Of a DNA stretch of 34,094 nt, positions 1-7,342 are shown piece by piece. Position 1 is the stretch's first letter. Each line of letters starts with the position of its first letter. Made by a program: the position numbers and the translations under genes. A model generated the notes under the pieces. That model had not been told where the DNA came from. It was given only the letters and a program-made list of their open reading frames with translations, and made no database searches. Source of the DNA: an uncultured Anaerolineae bacterium (GTDB taxonomy: Bacteria; Chloroflexota; Anaerolineae; Anaerolineales; Villigracilaceae); the NCBI GenBank assembly GCA_903908605.1, contig CAIVSQ010000362.1, positions 1-34,094 of the forward strand, in the 5' to 3' direction.

Positions 1-1
1 A

Positions 2-217
2 AATTATAAAAAGAGTACTGAGTTTAATATTCCAGATGAATTTCAACATAAGCTGGATGAAATCCCTGCTTTGAGAACTGCTTTTGATGGACTGACGCCA
101 GGACGGCAAAGAGCCTACCTGCTTTACTTTTCAGCGCCAAAGCAGTCCAAAACACGGGAGGCTAGGGTTGATAAATTTTTACCGCAAATCCTGGACGGGA
201 AGGGCCTGGATGATTAG
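2..217 (+). CDS. YdeI/OmpD-associated family protein, C-terminal part
   Basis: This is the 3' end of a gene that begins before the window; the open frame runs from base 2 to a TAG at 215-217 and gives 71 residues. The C-terminal segment contains the pattern L-T-P-G-R-Q-R-A-Y, followed by Y-F-S-A-P-K-Q-S-K-T-R and a final I-L-D-G-K-G-L. This is the hallmark of the YdeI or OmpD-associated family (PF13376), whose members are small cytoplasmic proteins that have been linked to bacteriocin or antimicrobial-peptide tolerance; the molecular function is poorly known. The start is not visible. No terminator hairpin was found directly after the stop. Family assignment is confident, function is not. Confidence 0.8.
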   Translation, partial: NYKKSTEFNIPDEFQHKLDEIPALRTAFDGLTPGRQRAYLLYFSAPKQSKTREARVDKFLPQILDGKGLDD

Positions 218-570
218 GAATAAAATGCCAATAGCATAGCAGGGGAATATTGATTCGTTCCATCAGCTCAAGCAATCACCTTCCACCTTATGTCCGGGCT
301 GGGTGAGGCGGTAATAAAATTTTAATAGAAAGCTTCAACCCGGTGCAAATGGATGACAGAAGATTGAAATTTAATTGCCAGGCAAAGTAAGCTTTTATTT
401 AGGACCGTAGCAATTTACAGAAGCTACACATGTATCTCAAAATCATCTTTCCACGAAATGTCACCAAGAAAAATAAATGTAACCAGAGAAGAGCACGGTC
501 TACGATCGAGCAATATTCAGGCTACCCGAAACTCCATCATTGCGACCCTGCCAACTTGAATACAGACTAC
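218..570. other. Intergenic region without recognised gene
   Basis: This stretch of about 350 bases is visibly more AT-rich than the genes around it. I found no convincing open frame with a ribosome binding site, no tRNA-like fold and no strong terminator. A short open stretch near 490-590 (plus strand) has no start signal and no family resemblance I recognise. It may be the decayed remains of a gene or simply spacer. Confidence 0.4.
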
Positions 571-601
571 TTGCTTCATCTTTATTGAACTATGCTATAG
601 T
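571..601 (+). promoter_or_regulatory. Putative promoter of the SLH protein gene
   Basis: An extended -10 element, TGC followed by TATAGT, lies at 593-601. A possible -35 box TTGCTT at 571-576 is 19 bases upstream, which is long, but the extended -10 could compensate. The predicted transcript would have a leader of about 55 bases before the TTG start at 662. Motif reading only. Confidence 0.4.
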
Positions 602-661
602 GATGAACCAATTCATTCGAATTGCCTGGCTGGTTTCTTTATATGCAGTGGAGGATATACA

Positions 662-1456
662 TTGAAACTCAAAAACGTGGTTACTAGTATTTTTCTGGTC
701 ATTCTGGTTGGAGCTGCCTTTGCAGTTGGGCAGGCTTATGCTACGCTTTGTTATTCTGATACGAACACTGTGGCCGCGTGTTGGTTGAAAAATAATGGCA
801 TTGCGACTGCTTACGGGGATGGAACATTCCGCCCACTAAATTATCTCACGCGAGGCGACGCAGCCGTATTCCTGATTCGCGCCAATAAGGTGCCACCAGC
901 TACCGGAGATATATTCTTTTCCCAAAGCCTGAGTTCACTGGTTCCCCTTGGAGATTACAATACCAGTGCAAGTGTCGTTTATTATGCCGACATGGACAAA
1001 CTGAAAGCGACCGATCTCGGCTTCACAACAGTCAAATATTTTCAAATCGGTCTGAGCATACCAACCGACCTGTATGGCCGAGCCACATCGCTAAAAGGAA
1101 TACAAGTTTGCTACAATACAAATTACAGCGCTTCGATAGTTCAGGTGTCGCTGCAAAGGTGGATCAACGTGGCTGGTGATACAAGCATGGCAAATTCAGT
1201 CACTGATGATACGGTACGCACAGATAAGGCTTGCCGCGTATATAGTTTTCCATCCCCCGTCAAACTTTCAGGCAGCAATCATGTTGTCCTGTATCTGGCA
1301 GGTAATTTCCCCACGCTATCCGCCTGGGTTGGGGTCAACTCCATCACAGCCATCCTTTCGCCGACAACAACCAACGGTATTTTGGCACCAGAAGAAACGC
1401 TTACGGGAGAAATGCCTGTGCCAGACCCTGCAACCCTTTCGGGCACAACCCCTTAA
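662..1456 (+). CDS. Secreted protein with a single SLH domain
   Basis: The protein has 264 residues. Residues 1-27 form a signal peptide: K2/K4, a hydrophobic core and an A-Y-A cleavage motif. Residues about 29-73 match one S-layer homology domain, with W41, the GDGTFRP motif near residues 52-58 and L-T-R-G-D-A-A-V-F-L-I-R. SLH domains bind secondary cell-wall polymers or other envelope glycans and usually occur in threes; here there is one. The remaining roughly 190 residues are Ser/Thr/Val-rich and look like a beta-sandwich-type extracellular domain that I cannot assign. The start is TTG at 662, chosen because GGAGG at 650-654 sits 7 bases upstream and the signal peptide follows directly. 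The gene stands alone between a putative promoter and a strong terminator. It is probably exported and surface-attached; its binding partner is unknown. Confidence 0.75.
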   Translation: MKLKNVVTSIFLVILVGAAFAVGQAYATLCYSDTNTVAACWLKNNGIATAYGDGTFRPLNYLTRGDAAVFLIRANKVPPATGDIFFSQSLSSLVPLGDYNTSASVVYYADMDKLKATDLGFTTVKYFQIGLSIPTDLYGRATSLKGIQVCYNTNYSASIVQVSLQRWINVAGDTSMANSVTDDTVRTDKACRVYSFPSPVKLSGSNHVVLYLAGNFPTLSAWVGVNSITAILSPTTTNGILAPEETLTGEMPVPDPATLSGTTP

Positions 1457-1479
1457 TATCTCTCGCGTTAATTCCCACA

Positions 1480-1516
1480 AAACTCCCGGTCTTTTTTGCC
1501 GGGAGTTTCTTTTTTT
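1480..1516 (+). terminator. Rho-independent terminator after the SLH gene
   Basis: A perfect 10-bp stem (AAACTCCCGG at 1480-1489 with CCGGGAGTTT at 1499-1508) and a 9-base loop are followed by C and seven T's. It lies 24 bases after the stop of the SLH gene. Confidence 0.9.
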
Positions 1517-1824
1517 CTGCACAGCAGGGCTCAATATTTGGTTAAGGAACCCATAGGGTTCGGCTTTTGGAGCTCTTTAAAAGCGCAATCCAGACGTGCG
1601 AATGATCTGGATTAAAAATCGCTATCCATATTGTTACAAGGGATCACCATTTTAGGATTCCAACGCCCCGAATTCTAAATTCAACTCCAGAAAAATGCTG
1701 GCGTAGCATTTTAGCAGCAAATCGTCCACTGATTTTCAGTAGAGATATGCGTATTTGCGCAAGAGAGAAAATTACACCATATAAAGCAATCGGCGAGTCC
1801 TTTTGCTGAAGTATCACCAAGAGC
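1517..1824. other. Intergenic region with two inverted repeats
   Basis: About 310 bases without a credible gene on either strand. It contains two perfect 8-bp inverted repeats: AATCCAGA at 1587-1594 with TCTGGATT at 1606-1613 (11-base loop), and AAAATGCT at 1692-1699 with AGCATTTT at 1705-1712 (5-base loop). Neither is followed by a T-run on the plus strand. They lie upstream of the AraC-type regulator gene and could be operators or RNA hairpins; nothing here decides this. Confidence 0.4.
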
Positions 1825-1853
1825 TTGACCTGCCCTGTCATTTGTGTGATAAA
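1825..1853 (+). promoter_or_regulatory. Promoter of the AraC-type gene, leaderless spacing
   Basis: TTGACC at 1825-1830 (5 of 6 to consensus) and GATAAA at 1848-1853 (4 of 6) are separated by 17 bases. A start point 7 bases beyond the -10 falls on base 1860, which is the A of the start codon. No Shine-Dalgarno sequence precedes that ATG, and an in-frame TGA lies at 1854-1856. Confidence 0.5.
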
Positions 1854-1859
1854 TGAAAC

Positions 1860-2942
1860 ATGCTCGCAACCACCGCATCCACAGCCATCGCCATTGCCGC
1901 CGTACTGACCTTTTACACTGCGCTGCTGCACCTGACGCGTCCAAATAGCAGCCGCTTCTACGCGTTCCGCATTGCGCGAGATCTGATGGTGGGCACACAA
2001 ACCCTGCAATTGTATTTTGTAGCCACCAACCTGCACCTGAAGTACCCGATCGTGTTGTACCCTTTTATCACCCTGCTGTTTCTATCCGGCCCGCTCAACT
2101 ATATCCGCTATTTTAAATTTTTTTACCCTGAGGGGAAGATCCCGCTAAACGTGCTGGTACAAATGATTCCAGCAGGGTTGGTATTTTTGGCGGAGACCTG
2201 GTTTACTTTTTTTACAGACAGCCAGTCGACAGTGCGCAGCCTGTTCGCGAACCCGGCCGGGTATGCGGCGACCTACCTGGTGCTGGCCGGAGTGGTGGTG
2301 GCGTTGATTCAATATGGGGGCTTGCTGCGATTAGAAATCGGCTTTGCCAGCCGGCAAACCACCCGTGAGCCTGTTTTACTCTCAAGCACAATCCTGGTTC
2401 TTTACATGATCAACACCATGCTGATCGCGTTTGGGTTCTTCTTCACCAACCAGGATGTGACAAACCTGGGCATCCTGCTGTTGGGGATCGCGGGCATCAC
2501 CTATCTCTTATTCGAAAACCGTTATCCTGATTTTTACCAACTGGTTGCACGTGAGCAGCGACAGCAGAAATTCAAGAAATCACTTATCCAGGGGCTCAGC
2601 CGGGAAAAAATCATTAACCGGCTGCGCGAGTTGATGGAAGATGAGAAAATTTACCGGCAATTTGACTTGAAGTTGGACGAGGTGGCGACGATGCTTTTTA
2701 TCACGCCGCACCAACTTTCGGAGTTTGTAAACGACTGTATGGGGATGAATTTTTCAAGTTACATCAACCAGTACCGGGTGGAAGAAGCCAAAATGTTGTT
2801 GATGGAGAAACCGGAGGAGAGTACGCTGGTCATTGGCTTCCAGGTGGGGTTTGGGTCGAAGCAATCCTTTAATACAATTTTTAAGCAGCAAACCGGCATG
2901 ACGCCTTCAGGCTATCGCAAGAACAACCCGCAGGCGGGGTAA
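1860..2942 (+). CDS. Membrane-anchored AraC-family transcriptional regulator
   Basis: The 360-residue protein has about seven hydrophobic segments in residues 1-225, starting with a helix at about 5-25. A C-terminal cytoplasmic AraC-type helix-turn-helix domain follows (about 260-355). The second HTH carries the typical signature: V-I-G-F-Q-V-G-F-G-S-K-Q-S-F-N, then F-K-Q-Q-T-G-M-T-P-S-G-Y-R. Family members with this architecture bind DNA from the membrane and sense a ligand or envelope state through the helices. The gene sits 101 bases upstream of the fucosidase operon on the same strand and is the obvious candidate regulator. ATG 1860 is the first start after an in-frame stop; it lacks a ribosome binding site and coincides with the predicted transcription start, so translation is probably leaderless. 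The sensed signal is unknown. Confidence 0.85.
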   Translation: MLATTASTAIAIAAVLTFYTALLHLTRPNSSRFYAFRIARDLMVGTQTLQLYFVATNLHLKYPIVLYPFITLLFLSGPLNYIRYFKFFYPEGKIPLNVLVQMIPAGLVFLAETWFTFFTDSQSTVRSLFANPAGYAATYLVLAGVVVALIQYGGLLRLEIGFASRQTTREPVLLSSTILVLYMINTMLIAFGFFFTNQDVTNLGILLLGIAGITYLLFENRYPDFYQLVAREQRQQKFKKSLIQGLSREKIINRLRELMEDEKIYRQFDLKLDEVATMLFITPHQLSEFVNDCMGMNFSSYINQYRVEEAKMLLMEKPEESTLVIGFQVGFGSKQSFNTIFKQQTGMTPSGYRKNNPQAG

Positions 2943-2976
2943 TAAGGGCGGCTTTAAGAGAAGGAACAAAATATTT

Positions 2977-3011
2977 CGTCACCAAAACGTCAAAATTTAT
3001 AATTTTTGACG
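2977..3011 (+). promoter_or_regulatory. Fucosidase operon promoter and palindromic operator
   Basis: A consensus -10 hexamer TATAAT at 2998-3003 lies inside a 24-bp palindrome (2988-3011) with outer arms CGTCAAAA and TTTTGACG. A third half-site CGTCA at 2977-2981 is a direct repeat of the one at 2988-2992, 11 bases (one helix turn) apart, which is the spacing AraC-type regulators like. There is no good -35 box at the right distance, consistent with an activator-dependent promoter. Binding by the neighbouring regulator is inference. Confidence 0.55.
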
Positions 3012-3043
3012 ACATTTATTTTATTTCCAGATAGGATAAAAAT

Positions 3044-4468
3044 ATGCGATACCAAGCAACCCTCGAGTCCGTAAAAAGCCACCCCTTACCAGATTGGTAC
3101 CAGGATGCCAAGCTGGGGATTTTCGTGCATTGGGGCGTCTACTCTGTGCCGGCGTTTGCGCCCGTTAAAAACAAGGGCAACAGTCACGAAGAAGCGAGCC
3201 TCAGCGAAAATAAAGGCTGGGGGCAATCGCTGTATGCCGAATGGTATCAAAACTCGCTGCGCATTGATGGCAGCCCAACACAGGAATATCACCGAAAAAA
3301 GTACGGCGAAGGTTTTCGCTATGAGCAGTTTGGGGAACTATTCAACAAAGAAATTCAGAAGTGGAACCCGGATGCAATGGCCGAACTATTCGCCCAGGCC
3401 GGAGCTCGTTACGTGGTGCTGGTCAGCAAGCACCACGATGGGTTCCTGATGTGGAAAAGCGGCATCTCCAACCCGCGCATTACGAACTGGCAGGTTTCGC
3501 GCGACGTGGCTGGCGAGCTGAGCCAGGCGGTCAATGCACGTGGCATGAAAATGGGCTTGTATTACTCCAGCCTGCTTGACTGGAGCTTTACGAAGAAACC
3601 GATCAATTCGATTGAAGAATTGGTGGCTGCAAGCGATATCAGCGAAGAGTATGTGGCTTATGTGGAAAAGCACTGGCTGGAACTGATCGAACGCTACGAC
3701 CCCTGGATTTTGTGGAGCGATATCGGCTACCCACCCGGGTATCAACTGCCCAAGCTTTGGGCTCATTATTACAACCATAAACCAGAGGGCGTCATTAACG
3801 ACCGGTGGATACAAATGCCAAAAGGTGCTTTCAGCCGTTTCGGGCGTTTCCTGATTCGCAAGTATATTGAGATTGCAAAACCAACGGCCATACCCGAGCC
3901 TGCGCACAAGGATTTTGTAACGCCTGAGTATGCCACGCTGGACCACATCACAGCCCATAAATGGGAAACCTGCCGGGGGATTGGCAATTCATTTGGATTC
4001 AACCAATTCGAAGATGCCAGTCATTATGAAAGTGCGGATGCTTTAATTCGACTGCTGGCGGACGTGGTCAGTAAAAACGGCAACTTGCTCTTGAACGTCG
4101 GCCCACGCGCCGATGGGTCGCTGCACCCGCTGCAGGTGGAAGCGTTGGAAGGGCTGGGAGCATGGCTAAAGGTGAATGGGGAAGCCATTTACGGAACAAA
4201 ACCGTGGAAACGTTTTACTGACCCCAATGCCGATGGCGCGGAAACCAGGTATACATCCCGCGACGGCGCGCTATATGTGATTGTGATCAAAAAGCCCGAA
4301 AATGGGGTCCTCTGCCTGCCCGTTGAAATGATCGATGCGCAGGTTAACTTGCTCGAAACAGGAGAGGCTCTGCGGATGGAACGTTCCACCGAGGGCCAGC
4401 CGATGGTCAAAATTGCAGACGAGTGGCAGGGCAGTACGATACCTGTCATAAAAATCCATATTACGTAA
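3044..4468 (+). CDS. Alpha-L-fucosidase, glycoside hydrolase family 29
   Basis: This 474-residue enzyme hydrolyses terminal alpha-L-fucosyl residues with retention. The N-terminus shows the GH29 signature W-Y-Q-D-A-K-L-G-I-F-V-H-W-G-V-Y-S-V-P. The S-K-H-H-D-G-F segment binds substrate, and W-I-L-W-S-D-I-G-Y-P carries the probable nucleophile Asp226. The N-G-N-L-L-L-N-V-G-P-R-A-D-G motif closes the barrel. A small C-terminal beta domain follows. There is no signal peptide, so it acts in the cytoplasm on imported fucosides. AGGA at 3033-3036 precedes ATG by 7 bases. It is the first gene of the operon, 15 bases before the transporter gene. The acid/base residue was not assigned. Whether the substrate is a fucoidan fragment, host-type glycan or small fucoside cannot be told. 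Confidence 0.93.
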   Translation: MRYQATLESVKSHPLPDWYQDAKLGIFVHWGVYSVPAFAPVKNKGNSHEEASLSENKGWGQSLYAEWYQNSLRIDGSPTQEYHRKKYGEGFRYEQFGELFNKEIQKWNPDAMAELFAQAGARYVVLVSKHHDGFLMWKSGISNPRITNWQVSRDVAGELSQAVNARGMKMGLYYSSLLDWSFTKKPINSIEELVAASDISEEYVAYVEKHWLELIERYDPWILWSDIGYPPGYQLPKLWAHYYNHKPEGVINDRWIQMPKGAFSRFGRFLIRKYIEIAKPTAIPEPAHKDFVTPEYATLDHITAHKWETCRGIGNSFGFNQFEDASHYESADALIRLLADVVSKNGNLLLNVGPRADGSLHPLQVEALEGLGAWLKVNGEAIYGTKPWKRFTDPNADGAETRYTSRDGALYVIVIKKPENGVLCLPVEMIDAQVNLLETGEALRMERSTEGQPMVKIADEWQGSTIPVIKIHIT

Positions 4469-4483
4469 AACTGAGGAGATGGC

Positions 4484-5854
4484 ATGGAGAAGAAATTGAC
4501 CTTTGGCTATAAGTTGCGTTTTGCCCTGGCTGAGCTGGGATTTAACGTCCTGCGCGCGGCAATGGACTTCTTCCTGCTGTTTTATTACACGGATGTGGCT
4601 GGAATCAACCCGGCGATTGCGAGCAGTGCGCTGCTGGTAGGCAAGTTGACCTGGGATGCAATCAACGACCCGCTGACCGGTTATTTCTCGGACCGGACAA
4701 AATCACGGTTTGGGCGCAGGCGCATCTTTATGTTGATTGCCGCTGTTCCGATCGCACTGGCCTCGTGGATCCAATTTTCGCTACCGCAGGGGATGAGTGG
4801 GGTGGCGGCATTTTTTGCGGTGCTGTTGACTTTCTGGCTAAAGGATACCTTCGTGACACTGGCAATTGTGCCATATGCATCCCTGGTTGCGGAAGTGACG
4901 CACGATTACCAGGAGCGTTCGAGCCTGGCCTTGTACAAGAGCCTGAATTCGGTGGTCGGGTACATCGTTGGCGCGGGGAGCGTGCTGGTTTTTGTGGGGA
5001 TTTTCAAATCGATGGGGTTGGGCCTTTCGGGGTCGTGGAGCGCAACCGGGGCGGTTTTCGGGATCATCGCAATGATTACCCTGCTGGTCAGCACTTTTTC
5101 GATCAAAGAAAGTGCCGAGCAGCAAGAAGAAGCAAATCCCATCCCGGCCTGGGAAGGGGTCAAGTTGTGTTTCAAGAACAAGCCGTTCATGACGCTGATG
5201 AGTGTCTTCCTGCTGGGGTCGTTTGCCTTCACAGCACAGGCAGCGCTGTTCCCTTATCTGATTCAATACCAGTTGGGGATGCAAAGCCAGCTGACCAATA
5301 TCATGGTGCTTTCACTTGTAACAACCGGGCTGTTCTCGCCGGTCGCCAAGCTGCTGGCAGACAAAATTAACAAGGGGCCGGCTTATGCATTGGGCTTGTC
5401 GCTGACAACGGTGACGTTTGTAATGGCCTTTCTTTTCCTGCCCCATCAGCCCACGCCCTGGGTGTATGTTGTCGCAACCGTACTGGGAATCAGTTTTTCG
5501 GCACAGTGGGTTTTACCCTACGCGATGATGCCCGATGTGATCGAATACGACGAACTGCTGACCGGGAAACGCCGTGAAGGAATCTATTACGGAATTTCTA
5601 ACTTTCTGACCAAGTTTTCCAATGCGATGGGGGTGGCAATTCCGGGCTGGGCGCTGAGTTGGTATGGCTATGTTCCAAACGCTGTGCAATCAGAAAGCAC
5701 GCTGTTTGGGATCCGTTTCTTTTACGCGATTGTGCCAGCGGCAGCGATGTTGATTTGTGTACCGCTTTTGCTGCGCTACCCAATCACACGCGACTCACAT
5801 GCCGAATTACTCAAGGAACTGGCAGCCAAGCGCGCCACAGGAACAGCAGAATGA
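4484..5854 (+). CDS. GPH-family (MelB-like) sugar:cation symporter
   Basis: This is a 456-residue, twelve-helix inner-membrane transporter of the glycoside-pentoside-hexuronide:cation symporter family. The N-terminal motif W-D-A-I-N-D-P-L-T-G-Y-F-S-D-R-T followed by K-S-R-F-G-R-R-R matches the MelB helix II and loop 2-3 signature, including the two aspartates used for cation coupling. The segment V-I-E-Y-D-E-L-L-T-G-K-R-R-E-G-I-Y-Y-G in the second half is also typical. It should import a glycoside with H+ or Na+. GAGGAG lies just before ATG. Its place between fucosidase and sulfatase, with a 4-base overlap to the latter, points to uptake of a small sulfated or fucosylated glycoside. The actual substrate is inferred, not shown. 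Confidence 0.9.
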   Translation: MEKKLTFGYKLRFALAELGFNVLRAAMDFFLLFYYTDVAGINPAIASSALLVGKLTWDAINDPLTGYFSDRTKSRFGRRRIFMLIAAVPIALASWIQFSLPQGMSGVAAFFAVLLTFWLKDTFVTLAIVPYASLVAEVTHDYQERSSLALYKSLNSVVGYIVGAGSVLVFVGIFKSMGLGLSGSWSATGAVFGIIAMITLLVSTFSIKESAEQQEEANPIPAWEGVKLCFKNKPFMTLMSVFLLGSFAFTAQAALFPYLIQYQLGMQSQLTNIMVLSLVTTGLFSPVAKLLADKINKGPAYALGLSLTTVTFVMAFLFLPHQPTPWVYVVATVLGISFSAQWVLPYAMMPDVIEYDELLTGKRREGIYYGISNFLTKFSNAMGVAIPGWALSWYGYVPNAVQSESTLFGIRFFYAIVPAAAMLICVPLLLRYPITRDSHAELLKELAAKRATGTAE

Positions 5855-7272
5855 AGGCAGGTAAGGGTGAGGCGTTACCACACCTTCCCTCACGCCCAAA
5901 TATCGTAATCATCAACTGTGATGACCTGGGCTACGGTGATCTGCCGCCGTACGGAAATACGGTGATTAACACACCGCACATCAACAACCTGGCGGAAGGC
6001 GGGGTGAAGTTTACTTCCTTCTATGCCTGCAATTCACTGTGCACGCCTTCACGTTTCGGGCTGTTAACCGGGCGGTATGCCGACCAGGCAGGCCTGGGCT
6101 GGGTATTGGGCGCAAAACGCGAAGGCTACCGCGCACCGGTCAACTCGCGCTGGGAAGATTTGCAGGGAAAAATCTGGTGGGAAGTCGCCAAGTTCGTTTC
6201 GCGGCGTGGTCTGATGGATTACAGCAACGAGCCCAGGGAACGCGGTATCGCCGCGAAGGAAATTACGATCGCCAAGGCACTGAAGGCGGTCGGCTACCGG
6301 ACAGGGATGGTCGGTAAGTGGCACCTGGGTGAATTCCCGGTATATCCGCAATACCATCCGCTGCAGCACGGGTTTGATCACTTTTTTGGGGTGCCCCACA
6401 GCAATGACATGAAGGATTTCGCGCTGTACCGCGATAACGAGTGCCTGTCTCCGGATTTCACTGAGATGGAACAACTGACCGGGCTGTATACCCAGGAAGC
6501 AACGAAGTTTATCGAGGAAAACAGTGCTGAACCGTTTTTCCTTTATTTTGCCCACACCTATCCACACCAGCCCCTGCACGCATCGGAGAATTTCCGCGGA
6601 AAATCACGGGGTGGCTTGTATGGCGACACAATCGAGGAGATTGATTGGAGCCTGGGTGAGCTGGAAAAAACCTTAAAAGCACGTGGGCTGTGGGAGAAGA
6701 CGCTGGTGGTTTTCACCAGTGACAATGGTGTCTGGTACAACGGCAGCAGCGGCAACCTGCGCGGCCGAAAGGGTCAAAGCTATGAAGGTGGTTACCGCAT
6801 CCCAATGATCGCGCAGTGGCCTGAGGTAATCCCGGCTGGCAGTGTGTGTGATGCAGCGGCAATGAATATTGACTGGTTCCCGACCTGCCTGGCGCTGGCA
6901 GGAGTCGATCTACCCGTGGACCGGGTCATTGATGGCAAGAATATCCTCGGTCTGCTGACCGGTGAGGAAGCTGAAAGCCCGCACGAGGTGCTGTACTACT
7001 ATCACAACGAGAGCCTGGAGGCGCTGCGAGCCGGCAAATGGAAGTACATCCCGCGCATCCATACCTATGTATGGCCTGTACCACTGGATAAATTCTGGGC
7101 TTCGGCCGGAAGCGCGCAAGCACCCTGGTTATATGACCTGGAAAGCGACCCGCAAGAAGCCTACAACCTGAAACACAATCACCCCGAAGTGATCCAGGAC
7201 CTGCAGAAAAAATTCCTGGCATGGGAAGCAAGAATGAAGGCGGATCCGGGCGGGTGGATTACGCTCAAATGA
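5851..7272 (+). CDS. Type I (formylglycine) sulfatase, cytoplasmic
   Basis: The 473-residue arylsulfatase-fold enzyme belongs to the S1 class. The catalytic signature C-T-P-S-R is at residues 64-68 (Cys64 would be matured to formylglycine). Metal ligands D24/D25 lie in I-N-C-D-D-L-G-Y-G-D, G-M-V-G-K-W-H-L-G supplies the lysine and histidine, and F-T-S-D-N-G-V the late Asp-Asn pair. There is no signal peptide, so desulfation would be intracellular, unlike most marine-type sulfatases. The start ATG 5851 overlaps the transporter stop by four bases (ATGA), indicating translational coupling; the frame stays open further upstream but that part lies inside the transporter gene. Maturation needs a formylglycine-generating enzyme or anSME, neither of which is in this window. 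The substrate is probably a sulfated fucoside or its aglycone (inference from neighbours). Confidence 0.92.
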   Translation: MKAGKGEALPHLPSRPNIVIINCDDLGYGDLPPYGNTVINTPHINNLAEGGVKFTSFYACNSLCTPSRFGLLTGRYADQAGLGWVLGAKREGYRAPVNSRWEDLQGKIWWEVAKFVSRRGLMDYSNEPRERGIAAKEITIAKALKAVGYRTGMVGKWHLGEFPVYPQYHPLQHGFDHFFGVPHSNDMKDFALYRDNECLSPDFTEMEQLTGLYTQEATKFIEENSAEPFFLYFAHTYPHQPLHASENFRGKSRGGLYGDTIEEIDWSLGELEKTLKARGLWEKTLVVFTSDNGVWYNGSSGNLRGRKGQSYEGGYRIPMIAQWPEVIPAGSVCDAAAMNIDWFPTCLALAGVDLPVDRVIDGKNILGLLTGEEAESPHEVLYYYHNESLEALRAGKWKYIPRIHTYVWPVPLDKFWASAGSAQAPWLYDLESDPQEAYNLKHNHPEVIQDLQKKFLAWEARMKADPGGWITLK

Positions 7273-7342
7273 CAGGGTTCGCACTGGCATTTCTTTTTGA
7301 CTTTTTATATTCATTGGGTTTTCTACTATTCTGGAGGAAAGC

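Noticed and set aside
5659-5850. Longer start for the sulfatase inside the transporter gene
   Set aside because: It lies entirely within the transporter coding sequence in another frame, and the ATGA overlap at 5851 with the homologous N-terminus directly behind it is far more likely.
7297-7330. Internal promoter before the AGPS-like gene (TTGACT at about 7297)
   Set aside because: No -10 box lies at an acceptable distance; the best candidate is 21 bases away. The 70-base gap may still contain one, but the sequence does not support it.
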